Positions 25,706 to 33,663 of a DNA stretch of 64,000 nt are shown in pieces. Positions within the stretch are counted from its first letter, which is position 1, and each line of letters starts with the position of its first letter. The DNA is taken from contig NZ_MAYH01000034.1 of assembly GCF_001684975.1 (NCBI RefSeq), positions 558,001-622,000 of the forward strand. The letters run 5' to 3'. Source of the DNA: Chryseobacterium artocarpi. Its GTDB lineage: Bacteria; Bacteroidota; Bacteroidia; Flavobacteriales; Weeksellaceae. The translations under genes were made by a program, and so were the position numbers. The notes below the pieces were generated by a model, which searched no databases, was not told the origin of the DNA, and saw nothing but the letters and a program-made list of their open reading frames with translations.

Positions 25706-27367
25706 ATGAAAGCGCTAAAAACCTTAAACCCTTATTTTTGGAAACATAAAATACTTTTGTTTTGGGGGGTATTATTTATCATTGCCAGTAATTTTTTCAA
25801 TATATATAAAGTTCAGTTTGTAGGAAAGTCTGTGGATGAGCTTACAAAAAGTGGAAATCTGGGCTTCAACAATCAGGTTCTGATCTATGTCGGGATTATT
25901 GTGGGATGTTCTCTTCTGACAGGATTTTTCACCTTTATGATGCGGCAGACCATTATTGTTGCTTCCAGAAGGATTGAATATGAACTGAAAAATAAAATCT
26001 ACAGACATTATCAGGATTTATCTTTAACGGATTATAAGCAGACTACTATCGGAGACTTAATGAATAGATTAAGTGAGGATGTTGTTGCCGTAAGAATGTA
26101 TCTGGGTCCCGGGGTAATGTATGTTGCCAACCTTATCGTCCTTGTTGTAATCACGGCAATTTATATGGTAAAAACGGATGCTTATATGACGTTATGGACT
26201 TTGTTGCCACTTCCTATATTATCTTTTGCAATCTATAAGGTAAGTTCCATCATCAATAAAAAGTCGAAGGTCATGCAGAAAAGCCAATCTGCGATTTCCA
26301 CTTTTGTACAGGATAGTTTTTCAGGAATCCGTGTGGTAAAATTTTTCGCAAGAGAAAAATACATTGAAAAAAACTACGGAATTAAAGTTACCGATTACCA
26401 GAATAAGGCATTGGATCTAGCTAAAACAGAGGCATATTTCTTTACGATCATCTTGTTTGTAATTGGTTTACTGAATGTTGCAATTATCTGGATAGGAGGA
26501 ACAAAATATATTGCCGGAGAATTAAGCATCGGTAAAATTGCAGATTTCTTCATGTATATCAACACACTGATTTTCCCTTTCTCTATGGTAGGATGGGTAA
26601 CTTCTGTGAATCAGAGAGCGGAAGCTTCCATGCAGAGAATCAATGAATTCATGGATAAAAAATCGGAAATTGTAAATACTAATTTCGAGGATTATCCTAT
26701 CAAAGGAGATATTGAATTCCGAAATGTTTCTTACGTTTATCCTAATACGGGAATTAAAGCTTTGGATAATCTTAGTTTTAAAATTAAGGCTGGGGAATCT
26801 TTAGCAATTATGGGTAAAACCGGAAGTGGAAAATCTACAATTGCCCTTCTTCTTTGCCGATTGATTGATCCTACAGAAGGAGAAATTCTGATTGACGGTA
26901 AAAACCTGAAAGAGCACAACCTGAACAACTATAGAAACTTCATTGGATATATTCCTCAGGAAAGTTATTTATTCTCAGATTCCATTGAAAATAACATTGG
27001 TTTTGCAATTGATAATCCATCTCATGAAAAAGTAGTGGAGTATGCTAAGATTGCAGATGTTCATAAAAATATTGTGGAGTTTAAGGAGCAATATAAAACA
27101 CTTGTTGGTGAACGCGGGGTAATGCTTTCGGGAGGACAAAAGCAAAGAATTTGTATTGCCAGAGCCCTAATTAAGGACCCAAATATCATTATTTTTGACG
27201 ATTCTCTGTCTGCTTTAGACACCGAAACAGAGCAGAATATTCTTGAAAATATTGATAAAAAAATCAGTAATGCGACATCCATAATTATCACACACAGAGA
27301 GTCTAGCGCTCAAAAAGCACACCAGATCATCAACCTCACCGAAATTACCAATTCTGTAACCGCATAG
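25706..27367 (+). CDS. ABC exporter, fused membrane and ATPase domains
   Basis: A 553-residue half-transporter of the MsbA/BmrA type. Residues 1-310 hold six transmembrane helices; the ATPase half has Walker A GKTGSGKST near residue 370, a Q-loop IPQESYLF, the signature LSGGQKQR near 475, Walker B IIIFDDSLSALD and the switch His in IITHRES. In this Walker B the usual catalytic Glu after the Asp is Asp (FDDS); such changes occur in some heterodimeric exporters, where one site is degenerate. It would act as a homo- or heterodimer in the inner membrane. The substrate is unknown; no partner gene is adjacent. It is divergent from nusB. Confidence 0.92.
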   Translation: MKALKTLNPYFWKHKILLFWGVLFIIASNFFNIYKVQFVGKSVDELTKSGNLGFNNQVLIYVGIIVGCSLLTGFFTFMMRQTIIVASRRIEYELKNKIYRHYQDLSLTDYKQTTIGDLMNRLSEDVVAVRMYLGPGVMYVANLIVLVVITAIYMVKTDAYMTLWTLLPLPILSFAIYKVSSIINKKSKVMQKSQSAISTFVQDSFSGIRVVKFFAREKYIEKNYGIKVTDYQNKALDLAKTEAYFFTIILFVIGLLNVAIIWIGGTKYIAGELSIGKIADFFMYINTLIFPFSMVGWVTSVNQRAEASMQRINEFMDKKSEIVNTNFEDYPIKGDIEFRNVSYVYPNTGIKALDNLSFKIKAGESLAIMGKTGSGKSTIALLLCRLIDPTEGEILIDGKNLKEHNLNNYRNFIGYIPQESYLFSDSIENNIGFAIDNPSHEKVVEYAKIADVHKNIVEFKEQYKTLVGERGVMLSGGQKQRICIARALIKDPNIIIFDDSLSALDTETEQNILENIDKKISNATSIIITHRESSAQKAHQIINLTEITNSVTA

Positions 27368-27407
27368 CTGTTTCGTTCTCAATTGTTAAATAAATCATAA
27401 AAAAAAT

Positions 27408-27437
27408 TTTGTGATTAAAAGAATTCTTTTATATTTG
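27408..27437 (+). promoter_or_regulatory. promoter of the DUF3276 gene
   Basis: TTTG at 27408-27411 and TATATTTG at 27430-27437 are 18 bases apart, an excellent match. The transcript should start about 23 bases before the ATG at 27467. Confidence 0.68.
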
Positions 27438-27466
27438 TTCTTAACAAGATTAAAAAATATCTAACA

Positions 27467-27802
27467 ATGAGTGAATACAAGGAACGCCATGAAAATGAAA
27501 TTTTCACGAAGGTGTTAAAAGCAGGGAGAAGAACTTATTTCTTTGATGTGCGTGAGACGAAAGCAGGAGATTATTATCTTACAATCACTGAGAGTAAGAA
27601 GAATTTCGGAGAGAATGGGGAAGCTACATTCGAGAAGCATAAAATTTACCTTTACAAGGAAGATTTTAAGAGTTTTCAGGAGATGTTTAATGAGTCCACA
27701 GATTTCATCATTAATGAAAAGGGTGAGGATGTAATTTCAGAAAAACATGACAAAGATTTCAAAAGCAGATCTTACACTATAGATTCTGACGACGAAGTTT
27801 AA
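27467..27802 (+). CDS. DUF3276 family PUR-alpha-like nucleic-acid-binding protein
   Basis: The 111-residue protein matches the small Bacteroidota family DUF3276, whose fold is a PUR repeat that binds single-stranded nucleic acid. The visible pattern is EIFTKVLKAGRRTYFFDVRETKAGDYYLTITESKK, with the beta strands and basic residues of the PUR module, then a helix (YKEDFKSFQEMFNESTDFII) and an acidic tail ending DSDDEV. It has a strong promoter and its own terminator. Homologues are small and abundant; an RNA-binding or chaperone role is likely but not shown by the sequence. Confidence 0.85.
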   Translation: MSEYKERHENEIFTKVLKAGRRTYFFDVRETKAGDYYLTITESKKNFGENGEATFEKHKIYLYKEDFKSFQEMFNESTDFIINEKGEDVISEKHDKDFKSRSYTIDSDDEV

Positions 27803-27822
27803 AAAAGAATATCTAAAAACAC

Positions 27823-27850
27823 AAGCATCTGAAAAAGGTGCTTTTTTTAT
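27823..27850 (+). terminator. terminator of the DUF3276 gene
   Basis: AAGCATC / GGTGCTT stem (one G-T pair) followed by seven T, 21 bp after the stop. Confidence 0.78.
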
Positions 27851-27877
27851 GCCTTAAAATTGGCTCATTGCTAAAAT

Positions 27878-27912
27878 AAAAGGTACACTTTTAAAAAAGC
27901 ATACCTTTTGAT
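27878..27912 (-). terminator. terminator of the DUF4132 gene
   Basis: AAAAGGTA / TACCTTTT with a long A/T-rich loop; on the minus strand the stem is followed by T-rich DNA. It lies 17 bp past the stop codon. Confidence 0.6.
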
Positions 27913-27925
27913 TTTATTTTCTTAT

Positions 27926-30900
27926 TTATACATACTCACGCTTTATCTGTGATAGTATAGTCGGGTCTTGTATTTCATTTTCTTTCGCCAATAATAATAC
28001 TTTGGATATTACTTCTGCAGATTTCGGATCATCATCTGCAAAAGGAAGGAACAATCTGCCTCTATGCTGTGAATGAACAGGCAGTATGGATAAATATATT
28101 CCCGGCGTCTGATGTACCACTGCACTTCCTAAATGCACACTATATTCTGCCAGCTGTCCTTTTATCAATACATGAGAACCTTCAATTCTGATATTCCCCA
28201 GTTTAAATAAACGTGCCGTTTCTTTCATCAATACACTTCTCATCTCAATAGACGATTGGCTAGCTTCAGGATCCACACCTCCTACATGAGCCACAGAAAC
28301 CACAAGATCTACATCACGCATCACCTCGGAGAATAACCTTGAATTGATGTCTTCAAAAGGAATGTTTTTATAATCCTTTAATGAATGGAATTCTATTGTT
28401 TCAAGTGTTGGGCTTTCTATATCAGCAGGTGAAAACCAATCTGCCATTGCATAAAGCTTTACCTGAAATCCTTCTTTATGATATACTTTCTGTAATCCTT
28501 CTTCATAGTCTACTTTCCAACCTCTTGTTTTAAGTAATGCCAATGTCTGTTTCGGCTGAATCTGATGTCCGGCGTAACGACGGGATATTGATTTTTCTTT
28601 TAATTCGTCAGCAGTAGGAACATACAGCTCGCGGAAAATCTGCTTGAACGGCTGAATCAGTTTTTCTTTAAAGCAGTAATGCTGATAATCACTCCAAACC
28701 GAATGCTGATGTAAGTCTACACAATGAGCAATACGTAAAGTATTTTCTTCATTCAACTCCTGAATTTCACCATGAGCATTTATAAGCGCTCCATCATGAT
28801 AGAACCCTATTTTATGATCATTGGAAATGAAGACTAGCTTTTCCAGATGTTTTACGATGACAGGGTGCTCAAAAAGGGTTTTGATTTCTTTTAAGAAGAA
28901 TTCATCACCTCTGATCATAGCTTCTTCCAATCCTTTTCTTGAGCGAGTCCATTGTTCACGCATAATTTTGCGGTTATTGGTTAATTCCACAATGGCTTTA
29001 TCTTTCTTAATTTTCGGAGGAATTGATTTTAACTGTTTATCATCTCTGAATACAACCAATTCCGCTTTACCATTATCATCAATGATTAAACCAACTGTAA
29101 CTCCATCAATGGTTACTTGGGTATCTTTTGATAAAAGAGATTGAATTTGCTTGGTTTCCATAGCCCAGGTTAGTCTTATAGGATCAGGATATCCTGCATT
29201 TCTTGCTAAGTTTTCCAAAGCTACGCGAATTGCCAAAGCTTCACTTGCCTGCTTCATTGAACCAAATTCTTTACTTTCCTTCTTAAATTGCTGAATATAT
29301 TCATATCGGTTCAGGACATCTTTCTCAGGATTGGCTTTACTTAAAGGAACAAGCCCATATACTCGAAGATAGTCCTGATCACGCTTATCTTTTACTTTAG
29401 CCGTAACTTCTTTGATCTTTAAACTTCCTGATAAAGTATCAGAATACAAGCGGGCTCTTCTGTGTCCGTTTCCGTCTGAAATATATTTTGCAGATTCATA
29501 CAACATTTCCCAACGGGCTTTACCAAGTTCTTTATAGGCTTTTGTAAACCAATCTTTATCTACTGCTCCATCTTTAAATTCCTGGATATCTACAGATGAA
29601 TATTTGGCTACTTCACTTTCCAGCTTGGCATTCTGTTCTTCATAAGCTCCTGTTTTGGTATGAGCATGCATCCACCAAATAGCAGAATCCAATCCTTTCC
29701 AGCCTAAATAATTACTGATCAGAGACTGCCATTGCGGTGCATATACTGCTGCCTGTATCAATCGGAGTTCTGATATTTTTTCTTTCTTTACAATGCCATC
29801 AAACACCTTCTGTGTATCACTTTCTAAAGGATAACATTCTGAAATGAGTTTAGAGAAGAGCTTTTGCTTGGTCATGCTTTCTCTACTATAGCCGTATATA
29901 TAATTAGCATATAATCCCGATTTACCCAACCCTTTAAGGATCTGAGCAAAACGTTTCGCTCCGTATATGGTCTGGAAATCCTGAACAAAGTGGGAAACTG
30001 CAGTACTTGCATCTCCGCGGATAAGCTCTATATCTAGAAATTTTTCCTGTATTTCTGCAATCATAGGTTTTAGGAAAGGAAATTCTTCCAGATATTTTTC
30101 TTTGTTATAATAATTGGTTTTTACAGTCGTTAATTCTCTGATTGCTGAATCAGCCGTTAAAATTCCTTCATACAGCTCTTCTTTAGTGATTAGCTTTAGT
30201 TCATAAGCTTTGCAAAAGAAATAAAAGTTAGGAACAGATTTTCTGATATTTTCTTTCAAGCCATTATATTGCATCCAACGGTATATATTCCATTGTTTGA
30301 TATGTTGTTCATTGGTGAGACCTGTTCCGGGAACCGTCCATAAGAAAGGCATAAAAAAATCAAGTTTTTGCCAGCCATTTCCCTGATCCTGATAATAGTA
30401 ATCGTTACTATCTTTTCCTTTATAATTAATTATACTTTCAGGAAGATTGGCAAAGATCGTACTTGTAGCATCTAGTGCAAAATCTATATGCTCCTCGAAT
30501 ACAAATTGATCTTTTAAAGATTGTAAAATCATAAGGATTGGATTAGTCCAGGCATATCCTCCTTTTAGCGGATTAACTAAAAAATCTTTATAATAAAAAA
30601 CATAGTTCTCCATGAATTCCCTGAAGACTTTTCTATCACAGTTTTCGGCTAAAGTCAGTAAGTACAGATCTCTCGGTTGTAAACCTGAATCTAAAAACCA
30701 TTGTTCCCAAACCTCATGCAATGGATAATTTTCAGCCAATTGTTTCGGTGTAAAACCCTCTGTATTTCTTTTGATCTGACGGAAAGTATTTCCCATCAGC
30801 AAAGTAGTTACAGAGCCATCCCATTCTTCAGCATCATATTCGTGATTCTTATGCTGCAGAAATAAATCATGAAGCTTTTTAATTTCTGCTTTTACACCCG

Positions 30901-32971
30901 CCATCGGTTTTGTAAAGCCATATTTATCTTTTTTAATAGCCTGGGCATATACCGAGTCTGATTCTACTTTTGGTAAAGCAAATTTCGATACTACATTAGG
31001 ATCATAAAAGCCATACCCGTTGTCTTCAGAAAGTACAGTATTATCTCCGGATGGATTAATTTGTTCTAATAAACCCTGTTCTCTTTCTGTTATTTTTGAT
31101 CTCTCAGCGTATTGTTTTGTCCAATTGGAAATCTGGGCAGATACTCTTTTCCCTTTTTGAAGTTGGAGCATAATATCTAAAGATGCTGCGCGTTGCTCCA
31201 GATCACCTTTACTCATCAATTCCTCCACCAATTGGGTAATGACATTATCTTCCTGCTCAATAACCAGCTCTACAAGCTTTTTACGCAGTACGCCACCCTT
31301 TCTTTTAAAGAGATCAAAGAAAACCATGATTTCTTCTTTATTTAAAGGGTCTTGTAACAATATATTGATTCCGGAAGCAACCAATGCCTCTCCCCTGTCT
31401 TTTAAAATTTTAAAAGCAAATTCTCTTTGAAATGCCGTTACTTTCAGTTTCTTTTTCCCCACTGCATAAGACAGCGAATAACAGTAAAATTCGCGCAGTA
31501 TATTCCTTGCCAACAATTCTCGTAAGGACAGATCAAACTGATCGAAATAAGAAAGAACAATATCAAGTTTATGACTGTCATCTCCTACAAGATAAAACAT
31601 AGAAGCATAGAGATCACTCTTTTTAAAAGTTGCATTCAGCCATGAGAATACTTTCCCTTCAAACTTCTTCTCTTTCACATCTGTTTTAAGAGTCAACTCA
31701 TTAATCTTTTCAAAGAAATCCGGGTAATCAGGATTGTTGATAAAAAACTTAGAATCCGTATTAGTATTTAATAAATTAGACATTGGATAACCCGAAAATG
31801 CCAATACCTGGATATTTCCATCCAAAACGGCTTTATAATACAAAGGCATCTGAATGTATGGATCCGCCGTTTCTATTGCAAATTTAACAGCAAGACATTT
31901 CTTTTCCACATCTCCTTTATCAAACAGCTCGTGCAGATACGGAACCGTTTTCTCAACATCCCATATTCCCTGCACCCAAAGCGCCATATACACTTCATTA
32001 TTATTTTTACTTTTCACCGCAACCGAAATTTCTTCCGGATTTTGAAAGTAATGATTTGCTAATGATAAAATATTTTTAACAACAGATTCTTTTTCTGCTT
32101 CCCAACCTAATCCTGTCCAGGTATCTATAGCTCTTACAACAGATGAAAAACGGGTAAGTTTTTGGTCAATAATCACATTGATCATATATTCCAAAGCTCC
32201 AACGCTCGTTTCATCCAAAGCTTCTAAAATCGTCTGACGTAAACCTTCCTGGCGTTGTGCAGCAAGTAAAAGTTTTTCCACAAGCTCCCAACATTCTTTT
32301 TTATCACTGTTCAGTAAAGCTTTAATGATATTCAGAGATACTTTTCCTTCAGAATGTTTATTGAAAATAATATCTTCAATCAATTGATAAATTGCCTTAT
32401 TTCCGGTATCGATTGCAGCAGTCCAAACATAAAAACGACTTGAATTATGAACAAATTCGTTATCATAAATAATCTGTTCTTCTAAAGACAAATTAAAACT
32501 TTGATCGCCATTATAAGAATAAACACAAGGAAATATCATTAATTCCCTTATAAAATTAACCTGATTGAGCAATATATAGTCTTCACGATGAGGAGCCCGG
32601 AACGAACGTCTGGAATAATTACTCTGATACATTTTGTAAGGCATTTTATCCCATGCATATTTTACAAGCTCAGCATTCTCACCAAATAAATAGACCAACA
32701 AATTATAATACTCCTGATCTTCCCAAATATCAGGCTTTATATATTCTTTAAATTTTTCAGCTTCTTTAGATCCTAAATAAACCCTTTCAAAATAATTAGG
32801 TTTTCCTTTTAATAATTTTCCTAATTCGGCAACTTCCTTTGTAAGGATAGGTCTGTCAGGATAAAGCGAAGAAGGAACTCCTTGCTCAGAATGCTCTAAA
32901 AGATCTTTTCGTTGTTTTTCATAAAAATTTTTGACAAGTTTTTTCGATTCTAATTTTTTTGTGATTTCCAT
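27926..32971 (-). CDS. Giant DUF4132 (MolR/YehI-type) protein
   Basis: This 1681-residue soluble protein is by far the longest gene in the window. About the first 1100 residues are almost all alpha-helical with HEAT-like repeats (for example KGDVEKKCLAVKFAIET and SKGDLEQRAASLDIMLQLQ). Near residue 1168 comes GHRRARLYSDTLSG, then YLRVYGLVPL and the DUF4132 phrase FGSMKQASEALAIRVALENLA ... GYPDPIRLTWAMET, as in E. coli YehI/MolR. The C-terminus has YSVHLGSAVVHQ and GRLFLPFADDDP, also seen in that family. No catalytic motif, signal peptide or membrane helix is visible. In other bacteria the family lies with MoxR ATPase, VWA and SWIM genes; here none is nearby, only a 144-residue protein 26 bp upstream. 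Function unknown. Confidence 0.85.
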   Translation of the reverse strand: MEITKKLESKKLVKNFYEKQRKDLLEHSEQGVPSSLYPDRPILTKEVAELGKLLKGKPNYFERVYLGSKEAEKFKEYIKPDIWEDQEYYNLLVYLFGENAELVKYAWDKMPYKMYQSNYSRRSFRAPHREDYILLNQVNFIRELMIFPCVYSYNGDQSFNLSLEEQIIYDNEFVHNSSRFYVWTAAIDTGNKAIYQLIEDIIFNKHSEGKVSLNIIKALLNSDKKECWELVEKLLLAAQRQEGLRQTILEALDETSVGALEYMINVIIDQKLTRFSSVVRAIDTWTGLGWEAEKESVVKNILSLANHYFQNPEEISVAVKSKNNNEVYMALWVQGIWDVEKTVPYLHELFDKGDVEKKCLAVKFAIETADPYIQMPLYYKAVLDGNIQVLAFSGYPMSNLLNTNTDSKFFINNPDYPDFFEKINELTLKTDVKEKKFEGKVFSWLNATFKKSDLYASMFYLVGDDSHKLDIVLSYFDQFDLSLRELLARNILREFYCYSLSYAVGKKKLKVTAFQREFAFKILKDRGEALVASGINILLQDPLNKEEIMVFFDLFKRKGGVLRKKLVELVIEQEDNVITQLVEELMSKGDLEQRAASLDIMLQLQKGKRVSAQISNWTKQYAERSKITEREQGLLEQINPSGDNTVLSEDNGYGFYDPNVVSKFALPKVESDSVYAQAIKKDKYGFTKPMAGVKAEIKKLHDLFLQHKNHEYDAEEWDGSVTTLLMGNTFRQIKRNTEGFTPKQLAENYPLHEVWEQWFLDSGLQPRDLYLLTLAENCDRKVFREFMENYVFYYKDFLVNPLKGGYAWTNPILMILQSLKDQFVFEEHIDFALDATSTIFANLPESIINYKGKDSNDYYYQDQGNGWQKLDFFMPFLWTVPGTGLTNEQHIKQWNIYRWMQYNGLKENIRKSVPNFYFFCKAYELKLITKEELYEGILTADSAIRELTTVKTNYYNKEKYLEEFPFLKPMIAEIQEKFLDIELIRGDASTAVSHFVQDFQTIYGAKRFAQILKGLGKSGLYANYIYGYSRESMTKQKLFSKLISECYPLESDTQKVFDGIVKKEKISELRLIQAAVYAPQWQSLISNYLGWKGLDSAIWWMHAHTKTGAYEEQNAKLESEVAKYSSVDIQEFKDGAVDKDWFTKAYKELGKARWEMLYESAKYISDGNGHRRARLYSDTLSGSLKIKEVTAKVKDKRDQDYLRVYGLVPLSKANPEKDVLNRYEYIQQFKKESKEFGSMKQASEALAIRVALENLARNAGYPDPIRLTWAMETKQIQSLLSKDTQVTIDGVTVGLIIDDNGKAELVVFRDDKQLKSIPPKIKKDKAIVELTNNRKIMREQWTRSRKGLEEAMIRGDEFFLKEIKTLFEHPVIVKHLEKLVFISNDHKIGFYHDGALINAHGEIQELNEENTLRIAHCVDLHQHSVWSDYQHYCFKEKLIQPFKQIFRELYVPTADELKEKSISRRYAGHQIQPKQTLALLKTRGWKVDYEEGLQKVYHKEGFQVKLYAMADWFSPADIESPTLETIEFHSLKDYKNIPFEDINSRLFSEVMRDVDLVVSVAHVGGVDPEASQSSIEMRSVLMKETARLFKLGNIRIEGSHVLIKGQLAEYSVHLGSAVVHQTPGIYLSILPVHSQHRGRLFLPFADDDPKSAEVISKVLLLAKENEIQDPTILSQIKREYV

Positions 32972-32997
32972 GTATTTTGTTTGTTAGTATAGTTTGA

Positions 32998-33432
32998 TTA
33001 CCAATAACTTCCTGCCAGAAAAGTAAGTCTTATAAACGTAAATGTATGTTGTAAATCCAGATTAATTGTTTGTGTAAGATCTTCAAATTGCTCATCATTG
33101 TAAAATACTGCAAACATTCCATCTTCAAAAGCCTGAATAGCATTTTCCTGAGCTTTTTGTACATCTGCTTTTTTAAGGTTATAGATACTTCCAAACCCAA
33201 CTTTACCGGTATCTGTAAGAATATTAAGATAATTATCTGTTGGAATTTTAGTATAATCTTCATCTTCCAGCTCAAATGATTTTGCATTAAATGCCTCAAC
33301 CTGCTGCTGAACGATTAACTTTAATAAGTTTTTTAATGAGATATTTGAATCATCGTATGCGATGTCAATTTTTTGTTCCGAAAGAACAGGGTGCTTTTTC
33401 CCCAACTGCTTTACAGTGACTTTTATTTCCAT
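32998..33432 (-). CDS. Small partner protein of the DUF4132 gene, unknown
   Basis: A 144-residue soluble protein with no family I can name. It has a beta-rich start (MEIKVTVKQLGKKHPVLSEQKIDIAYD), a helix (SLKNLLKLIVQQQVEAFNAKSF), a middle with an acidic run (ELEDEDYTKIP), a helical segment rich in Ala and Gln (LKKADVQKAQENAIQAFEDG) and an aromatic end (TFIRLTFLAGSYW). No signal peptide or catalytic motif is evident. It is 26 bp upstream of, and on the same strand as, the giant DUF4132 gene, so the two are almost certainly one operon and probably one complex. Confidence 0.75.
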   Translation of the reverse strand: MEIKVTVKQLGKKHPVLSEQKIDIAYDDSNISLKNLLKLIVQQQVEAFNAKSFELEDEDYTKIPTDNYLNILTDTGKVGFGSIYNLKKADVQKAQENAIQAFEDGMFAVFYNDEQFEDLTQTINLDLQHTFTFIRLTFLAGSYW

Positions 33433-33663
33433 ATTTGAACTTAGTGCAGTTAAATATAGGAAAATTTTCTCCTGCTAATGGATCAAATTGAGATTTTATG
33501 ATGAATATCAATACATCAGTTGAAAATATAATCAATAAGATCAATTTTATATTTACTCAACCTAAGTAAGTTTATAGTTTTATAGTAATTATCTGATATT
33601 ATTCTATTTAAACACCCGATAATAATACTTTTTTTGTATTTTTAGTCTATCTAAAAACACGCT

